From NCBI GenBank assembly GCA_046329815.1, contig JAXLTY010000001.1, forward strand, positions 1,116,001 through 1,180,000: a stretch of DNA of 64,000 nt, given 5' to 3'. The first letter of the stretch is position 1. Every line of letters starts with the position of its first letter. Source of the DNA: JADJSS01 sp046329815 (GTDB lineage Bacteria > Bacteroidota > Bacteroidia > Chitinophagales > JADIYW01). The notes under the pieces are model-generated. The model saw only the letters and a program-made list of their open reading frames with translations. It made no database searches and was not told the DNA's origin. Positions 38,680 to 46,997 of this stretch are shown one piece after another. Both the position numbers and the translations under genes were made by a program.

Positions 38680-39606
38680 ATGAAAAAAATAGTTCGCAAT
38701 TTATTTTATGTTGTTTTTATAATTGGATGTATTCTGTTCTTAGCCACTTTTTTAGGTAAATATTTTTGGTTCTTTGATTTAATCAGCCATTTCAGAGTAC
38801 AAGCGCTGTTTGTATTCATTGTTACTTTGCCGATTTTTATTTTCCTAAAAGACGGAAAATTTATCTGGATAAACACTGCAATAATTCTTTTTATTATAGC
38901 CACTATTATTCCATATTATTTGCCAGGAGAAAAGAAAGTAAACAAAGGCAAGCATGTGAAATTATTTTACTCAAACGTATTAACTTCAAACCAGAATTTT
39001 GGCGCATTAACAAAAATGATTAAAAATGAGAATCCTGATATTATCGGTTTGATTGAAGTGAATGATGATTGGGAAAGTCATCTGCATTGTGACCTGGATG
39101 AATATACATATAAAGTGTCTTTACCGCATGATGATAACTTTGGTGTTTTGTTGCTTTCAAAAAACGAAATACTGAAATCAGAAATAAAATATTTTTGTGA
39201 TTATGAGTTGCCTTCTATTTGTGCAAGCATAAAAGTCAATAATGATACTCTTCATTTTATTTTAACGCATACTATTCCGCCAACAAGCAGTTGTGATTTT
39301 GCGCAACGAAATATGCAAATGGATAAGATCAATGCATTTGTAAAAAATAAAACGAATGTAATTATTGCAGGCGATTTCAACTGTTCTTCTTTTTCTCAGA
39401 ATTTTAATCGCGCTCTGAAAAACACTGACTTAAAAGACAGCAGGATCGGATTTGGCTTGCAATCATCATGGCCAACTTGGGCTCCTTTTCTTTCCGTAAC
39501 ATTAGACCATATTTTAGTAAGTAAAAAAATAAATGTTATCAATAGAAAGACATTATCTGAGTTCGGTTCTGACCATTTGCCGGTTGTTTTAGAATATAAC
39601 TTGTAA
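38680..39606 (+). CDS. Membrane-anchored endonuclease/exonuclease/phosphatase family protein
   Basis: 308 residues. Three N-terminal hydrophobic helices (~7-27, 35-56, 64-83) and a C-terminal EEP domain: ENPDIIGLIEVND supplies the metal-binding Glu, then THTIPPTS, IIAGDFNCSS and the terminal SDHLPVV with the catalytic Asp-His. The active site would face the periplasm. Family members hydrolyse phosphodiesters or phosphate monoesters; substrate unknown. Confidence 0.85.
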   Translation: MKKIVRNLFYVVFIIGCILFLATFLGKYFWFFDLISHFRVQALFVFIVTLPIFIFLKDGKFIWINTAIILFIIATIIPYYLPGEKKVNKGKHVKLFYSNVLTSNQNFGALTKMIKNENPDIIGLIEVNDDWESHLHCDLDEYTYKVSLPHDDNFGVLLLSKNEILKSEIKYFCDYELPSICASIKVNNDTLHFILTHTIPPTSSCDFAQRNMQMDKINAFVKNKTNVIIAGDFNCSSFSQNFNRALKNTDLKDSRIGFGLQSSWPTWAPFLSVTLDHILVSKKINVINRKTLSEFGSDHLPVVLEYNL

Positions 39607-39632
39607 CAAATAGTTCTCGGTTAGTGTTTCTT

Positions 39633-40901
39633 TTATTGTAAAATCTCTTGCAGTGGTTTTTTTTCTTTGTCTGTATCGTTGTTAAAATATAGGTGTTGCT
39701 GTTCTTCTAATTTCAGGTATTCTATTATTGCTTTTCTTTTATTCATAAACGGCAACTCTATGCGTTTGTATAATTGATGTGCAATGATAAGCGACAAGCT
39801 AATCCATATTATGTACACTGTGTATATATTGTTTACTATCTTAAGAACATACAAGCCTAATGTCAAATTCTTAATGAACGTTTCGTGTACTAAAAAAACA
39901 GAGTATGATATGAAGCTAATGTATAGTATCGAGTTATTTAAAAAAGAAGGTTTGTACTTTATTGATTTTAGATAAGGCAAACATAATGCTAATGCGAACG
40001 GATTTAAAAAATCGTAAAAAATATAATGATAAAATGCGATGGCTTTACCTGTTGCAAATTTAAAATGCCAAGGCAGTGGTTTCAAGTCAGGAAACTCTGT
40101 ACGCATGTTCTCATTGGTCCATGCCCAAAGAAAAAACGAAGTAATAAAATAGATAACCAATCCTGTAAATAAAGACATGTATCTGTATTTGTAGCAGCGT
40201 TCAGGATATTTGTAGCAAATATATGCTGCTAACAAACCTACAGCAATGGTATCCAATCGAAGAACAGTAATTCCTTTGTAATATAAGAAGCAGGCTACTG
40301 TTTTATTAAACGGCGCTTTAAAATAATAAAATAATTTTAGTGATATGCTTGCTGCTATCATAAAAAACAGTGCGCCTAAAAATGCCTTATGTTTAGATTT
40401 GCAGACTATTGCGTATATAAACAAAAAGCTAAATGGAAATATTACATAAAACCATTCTTCAATGCTGACAGTCCATGTTTCTTTATAAAAAGTGCTATAA
40501 AAACCGAATGAATTTTGTAAGAAAAAAATATTTAGGTATGGTATAAATATTCTTTTAGTGATAAGGCATGTTAGGATTGTTAAGAAAAACAACATAAAAT
40601 AATACGCCGGCAAAGTTCTGCCCCAACGCATCACTAAAAACCTGCCCACAAATTTTTTATCTAATTTATCTGTCCTGTCTATTTCTTTAAGAAACGCGTA
40701 GCCAATAAGAAAACCGCTACAGACAAAAAACATATTTACAGGATCCGGAAAAGGAATGGTAAATATATTAAAACCTTTGAGTGCTGCATAAGCATAAAAA
40801 AAGTGTATATGGCTAACCAATATTACTGAAAATGCCCTGACAATATCAAAGCCAAAATAACGTTTTTCCGGTGATGTAATAATTGAAAATATGCTTTTCA
40901 T
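39633..40901 (-). CDS. Acyltransferase family 3 membrane protein (OafA-like)
   Basis: 422 residues with about ten transmembrane helices. The N-terminus RYFGFDIVRAFSVILVSHIHF holds the conserved Arg and His of acyltransferase 3 enzymes, and FVCSGFLIGY is the second motif. Likely O-acetylates a surface polysaccharide or lipid. It is convergent with the EEP gene, 26 bp apart. Confidence 0.87.
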   Translation of the reverse strand: MKSIFSIITSPEKRYFGFDIVRAFSVILVSHIHFFYAYAALKGFNIFTIPFPDPVNMFFVCSGFLIGYAFLKEIDRTDKLDKKFVGRFLVMRWGRTLPAYYFMLFFLTILTCLITKRIFIPYLNIFFLQNSFGFYSTFYKETWTVSIEEWFYVIFPFSFLFIYAIVCKSKHKAFLGALFFMIAASISLKLFYYFKAPFNKTVACFLYYKGITVLRLDTIAVGLLAAYICYKYPERCYKYRYMSLFTGLVIYFITSFFLWAWTNENMRTEFPDLKPLPWHFKFATGKAIAFYHYIFYDFLNPFALALCLPYLKSIKYKPSFLNNSILYISFISYSVFLVHETFIKNLTLGLYVLKIVNNIYTVYIIWISLSLIIAHQLYKRIELPFMNKRKAIIEYLKLEEQQHLYFNNDTDKEKKPLQEILQ

Positions 40902-41581
40902 AATACTATTAATTAATTCGAATATGCATACAGGTATCTATACGTACTTGTGTACATACAAATCGTTTTAGTTTACTAAATGATATTATTTAAGTGCTCG
41001 TTGTTTTAATTATGAGCAGACAAAAAAATAATGCTTGTGATTGATTTGAAACTTTTCATTTAAAAGATTTACACTCAAATATAAATAGCTATTCATTGTT
41101 ATTCCGGTACAAATTTTTTAAAATGTTTTATCTTTTAGGTAGAAAAATGACAAAAGAATTGGTATCTATTTTTTGGTTTAATAGATTTTATTAGTACAAA
41201 ACGTCATTTGTTTAAAATATAAAACTGGATTTGTCATTAAAAATGAGAATTTGTAACAATATCAAAAAAGCAGTCTGCAATTAAACTACAGAATTAATTT
41301 CTCAAGTGAATATTACTGGTAAACACGGATAAGCCTAAAGCTGGTTCTTGTGTCCGCACGAACCAAAATAAAATAACGCTAAACGGTTTGTAAAACAAAA
41401 GCCATAACGACAAACATTTGCTAAAAAAACATGCAAAAAATAAAAATTATTCTATGATTGCCATTTCTTTCTCAGCAGAGTCTCTGCACGCAGGAAACAA
41501 ACATAGCAGGACTCTGCGTAAGTTAACAACCAGAGTCCTTTTCAAGTGACTCTGCTTGAAAACGAACCATAACAATGAGTT
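40902..41581. other. 680-bp non-coding AT-rich region with hairpins at its right end
   Basis: No gene, tRNA or IS was recognised. The left ~350 bp is featureless. From ~41350 there are small inverted repeats: GGTTC...GAACC at about 41343-41364, a 9-bp pair AGGACTCTG/CAGAGTCCT at 41508-41516 and 41531-41539, and an 8-bp pair TTTTCAAG/CTTGAAAA at 41539-41546 and 41555-41562. The heptamer ACTCTGC and its complement recur several times. Confidence 0.6.
41439..41459. repeat. Direct repeat, left copy, bounding a small orphan gene
   Basis: 21-bp A/T-rich sequence of type AATAAAAATTATTCTATNATT, 20 of 21 identical to 41965-41985. Confidence 0.5.
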
Positions 41582-41938
41582 TTATACAGATAAATAGTTG
41601 CGTAACTTTTCAGCGTATTCTTTTAAATATTCTTGTTCAATATCTTGTTCTTCTTTCAATAAAAAGAACAGCATTTCATTTTGGCTGTCAGAATTCCTTA
41701 TAATATTTATCTCAAATCCATAATCTACAGGATGATATGCATTTGATATTTTTATTTTCTTATTAGTCAACATATTTTCATACACTAATTCATCTTTAAT
41801 AATCACTTCATTCGGTTGCTTACTAATTAAATGAATAAACGTATTAAATCCAAAATCTTTTTCCAAAAATTCAAAATACTTCTTTGCTTTATTTATAAAA
41901 TTTGTTCTTTTATATTGATATATTTCACCAGACTTCAC
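41582..41938 (-). CDS. Small hypothetical protein, orphan
   Basis: 118 residues from a GTG start. No signal peptide; mixed alpha/beta with the start KSGEIYQYKRTNFINKAKKY, a central NEVIIKDELVYEN and an acidic, helical C-terminus (KEEQDIEQEYLKEYAEKL). No family recognised. Its size and solitary position resemble immunity or other accessory cytosolic proteins, but that is speculation. A TATATTTA element (one change from TAnnTTTG) ends 4 nt before the GTG. The gene is enclosed by a 21-bp direct repeat (41439-41459 and 41965-41985). Confidence 0.6.
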   Translation of the reverse strand: MKSGEIYQYKRTNFINKAKKYFEFLEKDFGFNTFIHLISKQPNEVIIKDELVYENMLTNKKIKISNAYHPVDYGFEINIIRNSDSQNEMLFFLLKEEQDIEQEYLKEYAEKLRNYLSV

Positions 41939-41964
41939 ACTCTAAATATAATCATTACCTAATA

Positions 41965-41985
41965 AATAAAAATTATTCTATAATT
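41965..41985. repeat. Direct repeat, right copy
   Basis: 20 of 21 bases identical to 41439-41459. It ends 8 bp before the antiporter ATG. Confidence 0.5.
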
Positions 41986-41993
41986 TTAACCAC

Positions 41994-43583
41994 ATGCATA
42001 CAGCATTACCTTTTCTTTTAGCGATGATAGTCGTGATCGTACTACTCGAAATGTGGGCCGACAAATTAAAAATTGCCTATCCGATTCTGTTAGTGTTAGG
42101 CGGCTTGGTCATCGGTTTTGTTCCCGGCGTTCCTGCGGTAAAAGTAAATCCGGATTTGATCTTTTTTATTTTTTTACCACCATTATTGTTCGAAGCATCA
42201 TGGAGCATTTCACTCAAAGAAATGAAAAAGTGGTGGCGCATTATCGGCAGCTTTGCTTTTATCGTGGTGTTCTTCACGGCTTTATCAGTTGCCATAGTAG
42301 CCAATCACATGATTCCGGGTTTTACCATTGCATTAGGTTTCTTGTTAGGTGGCATCGTATCACCACCGGATGCAGTAAGTGCAGGCGCCATCACTAAATT
42401 TGTAAAAATTCCACCATCTACTTCTGCAATATTAGAAGGTGAAAGTTTACTGAATGACGCTTCTTCTTTAATTATCTTTCGTTTCGCGTTAATAGCTATT
42501 GGTACCGGACAACTCATCTGGCATGATGTGGCAATGAGTTTTATTTGGATGCTTATTGGTGGCGTAGGAATTGGTTTATTGATAGCGTGGCTGTTTGTGC
42601 AGGCACACAAACGTTTGCCAACTGACGCATCATCGGATATCGCACTCACACTCATCGAACCTTATCTGATGTATTGGGTAGCCGAACAGGTGCATAGTTC
42701 CGGCGTGCTGGCAGTAGTATGCGGTGGTTTATACATGTCTTCTAAACGTCTGATATTTTTAAACAGCGCCAGCCGAATACAAGGTTACAATGTATGGGAA
42801 AGTTTTGTGTTTATCTTAAACGGTTTCGTCTTCCTGTTAATTGGCTTAGCACTTCCGGAAATTGTAACAGGTTTAAAAGCAGATGGCATACCATTAAATA
42901 CTGCCATCGGTTACGGTATCTTGGTTACTTTCGTATTGATTGCTGCAAGAATGTTGTGCGCTTATGCTGCATTGGTCGCTACATTAATATTTCGTCCGAG
43001 TGTAATGCCGCATCGTAACTCTTCCAGAGTAAAACAATGGATGATGCCTATGTTGTTAGGTTGGACAGGCATGCGCGGTGTAGTTTCTTTAGCAGCAGCG
43101 CTCGCAATACCGGTTACTTTAGAAAACGGAGCATCGTTTCCGCATCGTCATCTCATCTTGTTTATTACGTTCGTGGTGATTTTATCTACTTTATTGGTGC
43201 AAGGTCTTAGCTTGCCTTATTTCATTGAGCGCACACGTTTGTTTGATGGCATTTTTAATGAAGAAGATGAAGAAACATCCAGGCAGAAAATGAAACTCGC
43301 TTTAAAGCAACATATTCTTCGCTTTCTTAGAAACAAATATGAAACAGAATTGCAAGGTCACGAAGGTATGGAGAAATTTATACAGCATTGGGAAGAAAGA
43401 ATGGATGCAGGTAAGGATGATACCTGGATGAACGACAGAACTAAACGCATCTTTATGGAAATGCTCGAAAGTCAGCGTATATTTCTTTCAGAGTTGAATA
43501 ATGACCCGACTATTAATGAAACCATTATCCGTCAGCAATTATATCAGCTCGATCTGGAAGAAGAACGGTTAAAAATAGTTTGA
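41994..43583 (+). CDS. Na+/H+ antiporter, CPA1/NhaP type
   Basis: 529 residues with about 12 hydrophobic helices over residues 1-415 and a cytosolic ~110-residue tail. Family motifs: FFIFLPPLLFEASW, the ion-site SPPDAVSAGA (Asp126) and EGESLLNDASSLIIF. Exchanges sodium (or potassium) for protons across the inner membrane. Confidence 0.92.
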   Translation: MHTALPFLLAMIVVIVLLEMWADKLKIAYPILLVLGGLVIGFVPGVPAVKVNPDLIFFIFLPPLLFEASWSISLKEMKKWWRIIGSFAFIVVFFTALSVAIVANHMIPGFTIALGFLLGGIVSPPDAVSAGAITKFVKIPPSTSAILEGESLLNDASSLIIFRFALIAIGTGQLIWHDVAMSFIWMLIGGVGIGLLIAWLFVQAHKRLPTDASSDIALTLIEPYLMYWVAEQVHSSGVLAVVCGGLYMSSKRLIFLNSASRIQGYNVWESFVFILNGFVFLLIGLALPEIVTGLKADGIPLNTAIGYGILVTFVLIAARMLCAYAALVATLIFRPSVMPHRNSSRVKQWMMPMLLGWTGMRGVVSLAAALAIPVTLENGASFPHRHLILFITFVVILSTLLVQGLSLPYFIERTRLFDGIFNEEDEETSRQKMKLALKQHILRFLRNKYETELQGHEGMEKFIQHWEERMDAGKDDTWMNDRTKRIFMEMLESQRIFLSELNNDPTINETIIRQQLYQLDLEEERLKIV

Positions 43584-43643
43584 TAATTTCTTTACAATAT
43601 TTTTTGGAACGGCGATTGCTATGATTTTTATAAATCAGTATTC

Positions 43644-44297
43644 GTGCGTTTCTGTATCATCATAGTAATTATCTTTATTACATCTCAAAGTTGCATTCGC
43701 ACAGAAGACAAATCTGATAGCAATACTGAATTATTAAGTAAGATCGATTCGCTGCGAAACGAACTGAAAGCGTTGAAGAATGTAGAAAAGAAAGACAGTA
43801 TTATTTTCAAACAACATGATAGTATTGTTATTATAAAACAGGAGAAACCAAAAACAATTCCTGTATCAAAAAAAGACAGCATCGTAAATCCTGTTAGGAA
43901 ATCGGAAAAAACGGTTATACCTAAAAGTACTGTTCAGAAATTTTATTATAAAAACACTAAGCGAATTTCAGTTATCATCACACCTTGGTTAAATGGTAAA
44001 AGAACGGTGACTTTATTTGATACACTTGGCAACGAAACCTATCATTTTGATGATGTGATTCAGAGTTATTCAAACACCACTGAAATAAAACAATTCCATC
44101 CGAATGGCGCAGTTGCAAAAATCAATAATCACCTGAATCCTGGCGCCAGCATGTATTGGTACGATACTGATTTTGAATTTGATACAAATAATGAACCTGT
44201 TTCCAAAACAGAAATGCGGCATCCTGCTTCATTGGATGATTATATGAATGGCAAATCGATGTGGAATAAAGAAACCAAATCGTGGCAGAAGAATTGA
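43644..44297 (+). CDS. Probable exported or lipid-anchored protein, unknown function
   Basis: 217 residues from a GTG start. A short hydrophobic N-terminus (CIIIVIIFITSQSC) may be a lipoprotein signal, though the residues before the Cys (SQSC) are not a strong lipobox. A Ser/Asp/Lys-rich coiled-coil-like segment follows (~25-60), then a strand-rich C-terminal domain with TKRISVIITPWLNGKRTVTLFDTLGNETYHF. No family recognised. It follows the antiporter by 60 bp. Confidence 0.65.
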   Translation: MRFCIIIVIIFITSQSCIRTEDKSDSNTELLSKIDSLRNELKALKNVEKKDSIIFKQHDSIVIIKQEKPKTIPVSKKDSIVNPVRKSEKTVIPKSTVQKFYYKNTKRISVIITPWLNGKRTVTLFDTLGNETYHFDDVIQSYSNTTEIKQFHPNGAVAKINNHLNPGASMYWYDTDFEFDTNNEPVSKTEMRHPASLDDYMNGKSMWNKETKSWQKN

Positions 44298-44401
44298 AAG
44301 TTTGAATTAAAGTTTCTTTCCAACACTGCTGAGTAATATTTTAATGCAGAGCACTGTCAAACTTTTGTATTAACTTCGATAAAACAACTAAGGAACAAAA
44401 A

Positions 44402-44782
44402 ATGAAAAGAGCAACAGGCATCGGCGGTATCTTTTTTAAGTGCAAAGATCCGAAGAAAATTAACGAATGGTATAAAACACATCTTGGCTTGGATACCAAT
44501 CAATATGGTGCAACGTTTCGATGGCGACAAGACGACGATGCTGATAAAAAAGGAGCGACACAATGGAGTCCGTTTTCGGAAACAACAAAATATTTCGAAC
44601 CATCACCGAAAGATTTTATGATCAATTACCGCGTCGAAAACCTGGAAGCACTTGTAGAAGAATTACTAAAAGAAGGTGTGACGGTATTAGATAAAATCGA
44701 AACCTATGAATACGGAAAGTTTGTTCATATACTCGATGTTGAAGGCAACAAAATTGAATTGTGGGAACCTGCAGGCGAATAA
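44402..44782 (+). CDS. VOC (glyoxalase/bleomycin-resistance) family protein
   Basis: 126 residues with two beta-alpha-beta-beta-beta units: GIGGIFFKCKDPKKINEWYKTHLGL, and DFMINYRVENLEALVEEL followed by VHILDVEGNKIELWEP. The Glu of IELWEP is a likely metal ligand; the first-half ligand His is not evident in GIGGIFF, so metal binding is uncertain. Function unknown. Confidence 0.85.
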   Translation: MKRATGIGGIFFKCKDPKKINEWYKTHLGLDTNQYGATFRWRQDDDADKKGATQWSPFSETTKYFEPSPKDFMINYRVENLEALVEELLKEGVTVLDKIETYEYGKFVHILDVEGNKIELWEPAGE

Positions 44783-44807
44783 AATAACATGCCTGAACTA
44801 CATGCAA

Positions 44808-44951
44808 TAGACCTCTTGCGAAATTTACTATTCAGCGCATCGCGCGTCATTGCGAACGCAGTGAAGCAATCTCTTGCCATTCAAACAAGATGGCTTCGTG
44901 CCTCGCCATGACGCGTGCGTGTGAGATTTCTTGAATTTCGCAAGAAGTCTA
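44808..44951. mobile_element. MITE-like hairpin element
   Basis: 144 bp with 18-bp terminal inverted repeats (TAGACCTCTTGCGAAATT and, inverted at the other end, TAGACTTCTTGCGAAATT; 17 of 18 match). The inside is a second long imperfect palindrome with CGTCATTGCGAACGC on one side and the complement of CGCCATGACG on the other, so the whole folds into one hairpin. It carries no gene. The GTCATTGCGA...GAAGCAATC core is known from many short bacterial repeats. It lies between the VOC gene and a bidirectional terminator. Confidence 0.75.
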
Positions 44952-44953
44952 AT

Positions 44954-44987
44954 AAAAAAGAGTACAACATTACGGTACTCTTTTTTT
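44954..44987. terminator. Bidirectional terminator between the VOC gene and the T9SS gene pair
   Basis: 12-bp stem AAAAAAGAGTAC/GTACTCTTTTTT with a 9-nt loop. Symmetrical A and T flanks allow use from both sides. Confidence 0.85.
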
Positions 44988-45014
44988 ATTCGACTATTTA
45001 TTGTTTAGTCCATA

Positions 45015-45454
45015 CTAATAAGTTACTATATTTATAGTAGTACCTGTTGCAGTTGTAAATGTTTTTTTCAAGGTAGTGCCTGTGGTAGAATAAGTTCCGC
45101 CTGTGTACATGCAGTAATAGTAATACCTTGTGTGCTGTACGGATTGATAATAGTTGCCGTAGCTGTATCGTTATTATAGATAATGTATATCTCGTTCGGA
45201 TTGTAACTAGAATCGATCGGCTCTGTAGGAATGTCTTCAAACGTTAAACTGTCTATTCCGGAAATACTAAACTGGTCGGTGTCATTTCCGCGAAGATTAA
45301 AAATGATTTTTCCACCGTTGAATTTGATACTGTCCGCTAAAGAATCTGTCTTTGTATATAAAGCATTTCCGCCGCTGTGCAGCACCAGGTTCTTATTGTC
45401 GGCAAATGCCAGAATGCCGATACATACGGCTATGATGATGATTGCGTTTCTCAT
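45015..45454 (-). pseudogene. Exported hypothetical protein with a probable 2-nt frameshift
   Basis: As read, the frame from the ATG at 45454 gives 128 residues and stops at 45068 (residues end TACTQAELILPQALP). A signal peptide is at ~1-17. If one TG pair of TGTG at 45102-45105 is removed, the frame continues as TACTGGTYSTTGTTLKK and ends at a TAG at 45015, giving 145 residues with a Thr/Gly-rich strand tail typical for exported proteins. The ATG overlaps the stop of the upstream T9SS gene by 4 bp (ATGA), so the pair is coupled. Either a real slip mutation or a sequencing error. Function unknown; contains a GGNALYTKTDSLADSIKF beta-type segment. Confidence 0.6.
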
Positions 45455-45957
45455 TTTTTTACGAATTTTAAAGTGGAGTTATCAATTCTTATTACATACG
45501 CTCCGCTGCTCAGCGTGCTTACATCTATATTATCGCCGGACGAATAATTTCCTGATAGCATTATCTTACCTTCTACAGACAGTACCCAAACCGACACTTT
45601 TTCTTTTATACCTGCAATCGTGATATAATCGTTGGTTGGATTTGGATAAAGACTATATTGTGATGACCTGCTTGCTGTATATTTCACGCCTGTGGTAATA
45701 TTAGTATAAGCAGTGAACGTAATTTTTCGGATGTTGCTCACAGCGTTAGACTGTATAGCTGCGCCCGGCGATTCCTGCACCATAAGGTTTCCGTTCTCAA
45801 TATATAATTTACCGGTAGAGTCCACATTATAAGTAGTACTGGTTCCGCTGGTCAGCGTAACGACCACACCACATTGCGCTTTTGTCATATAAGATGACAG
45901 ACATAAGACTGTTAACAACAGTATCCATCTGATTGGTTGATTTACATGTATTCGCAT
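45451..45957 (-). CDS. Secreted protein with T9SS type A sorting domain
   Basis: 168 residues from the ATG at 45957, chosen because the signal peptide (MRIHVNQPIRWILLLTVLCL up to TKAQ) begins there; in-frame ATGs up to 46005 add a non-matching extension. The mature part has a short strand domain (VVVTLTSGTSTTYNVDSTGKL), then the C-terminal sorting domain SLYPNPTNDYITI ... LSSGAYVIRIDN. There is little cargo between signal and sorting domain. It is coupled to the frameshifted gene downstream. Confidence 0.8.
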   Translation of the reverse strand: MRIHVNQPIRWILLLTVLCLSSYMTKAQCGVVVTLTSGTSTTYNVDSTGKLYIENGNLMVQESPGAAIQSNAVSNIRKITFTAYTNITTGVKYTASRSSQYSLYPNPTNDYITIAGIKEKVSVWVLSVEGKIMLSGNYSSGDNIDVSTLSSGAYVIRIDNSTLKFVKK

Positions 45958-46184
45958 AAAATTCAATTTATTTTCAACTAAAATTACCATATATAAGAAC
46001 ATCATTTGTTCAGGAATGATGAAAATAGGTGAACCTCCGGATTTTTGCGGTAAATGATTTACAGGCGTTTTTCTGCTCTGAAAAAATAAATTTTAAAAAA
46101 TTTATGGAAAATGGACAACTCATGTATCTAAATGTAAAGCGAGTGTAAAACTGCTTTATTAATTCACTTTTTAAATTAAAAATT

Positions 46185-46664
46185 ATGAGCAATGTAACCG
46201 AAAACAGGTTAAACACAGTCATCGCACAGGCGGACATGACCACCATTAGCACGAATGTAAATAGTATTAACAGCAAATTGCCGGCAGGCAGTCTCGATGA
46301 AGAACAGCGTGGTTCCATGCTGTCGATCAACGAAGCTAATAAGGTATTTGCGGAAGACGTGGTAATGGAAATGAACATCAGCGGCACAGGCATCGTGCCT
46401 CCATTTTTGAATGTAACGTTTATTCAGACAGACTTAACGCTGTTCGGGCAACTGGACAGCATTGAAGCAAATTTGATGAACACGCTGCAACGCGTGAAAG
46501 ACCTGAAACGAATTGCAGGTCACGAAGCGTACGGCATGGCATTGGCCGTGTACAAAATTTACGAATGCGCAAACGCTGCCGGAATTCCCGGCGCAAAACA
46601 GGCGTACGACAAATTGAAAGCACGCTTTGACGCGCAAGGCAGACCGAACGATACAAACCAATAG
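46185..46664 (+). CDS. Hypothetical protein of a Bacteroidota-specific small family
   Basis: 159 residues, no signal peptide, helical. The layout (N-terminal SINSKLPAGSLDEEQR, central VPPFLNVTFIQTDLTLFGQLDSIE, C-terminal GHEAYGMALAVYKIYECANAAGIPGAKQAYDKLKARF, quoted in parts) resembles a recurring family with 'P..LD...L..D...' and 'GSEAY...A' blocks that I know only as hypothetical. Function unknown. GC content is higher than in the surrounding DNA. A strong terminator follows. Confidence 0.7.
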   Translation: MSNVTENRLNTVIAQADMTTISTNVNSINSKLPAGSLDEEQRGSMLSINEANKVFAEDVVMEMNISGTGIVPPFLNVTFIQTDLTLFGQLDSIEANLMNTLQRVKDLKRIAGHEAYGMALAVYKIYECANAAGIPGAKQAYDKLKARFDAQGRPNDTNQ

Positions 46665-46679
46665 TAGTATCAGTCAGAC

Positions 46680-46714
46680 AGAATAACCCGAACAATGTTC
46701 GGGTTATTCTTTTG
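46680..46714 (+). terminator. Strong intrinsic terminator
   Basis: Perfect 14-bp stem AGAATAACCCGAAC/GTTCGGGTTATTCT with a 3-nt loop and TTTT tail, 15 bp after the hypothetical gene. Confidence 0.92.
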
Positions 46715-46747
46715 CTTTAGAGAAGCGTAAAACAGGAGTAAAATAAT

Positions 46748-46955
46748 CCTATGATAGGTTGAAAACACTCCTAATATAGGATGAAGATCAACCCATCATA
46801 TGGTATAAACCAACCCATGATGGAATGAAAAACACCCTATCATAGGATGAAAAACATTCCTCATATGGTGAAAACCAACCTATGATAGTGTGAAGTTCAA
46901 CCTTTCATAGGATATAAACCACCCTATCATGGTAGCTAAATCATCCTATCATTGG
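46748..46955. repeat. Ten-unit tandem array of 11-bp palindromes with 22-bp period
   Basis: Units start at 46748, 46770, 46793, 46814, 46836, 46859, 46879, 46901, 46923 and 46945, i.e. steps of 20-23 bp, mostly 22. Consensus core CCTATCATAGG (self-complementary apart from the centre), followed by a conserved spacer ATGAAAAACA. Units vary at 1-3 positions. The array fills the leader region of the HTH gene at 46998. Confidence 0.85.
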
Positions 46956-46997
46956 AGTAAAACACTACTAATTCTTAAACGACAAAACACAAACGAA

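Noticed and set aside
41340..41580. Integron attC sites
   Set aside because: Inverted repeats exist, but no RYYYAAC/GTTRRRY core pair in the right order was found and no integrase is present.
40902..41581. tRNA or small RNA gene in the large gap
   Set aside because: No TPsiC-type GGTTCGAATCC arm, CCA end or strong terminator was seen.
44998..45240. Minus-strand frame overlapping the end of the frameshifted exported protein gene
   Set aside because: It is a third frame with an implausible Leu/His/Tyr/Arg-rich product; the tail of the real gene is in another frame.
46748..46955. CRISPR array
   Set aside because: The spaces between cores are only ~11 bp and are conserved, and no cas gene is near.
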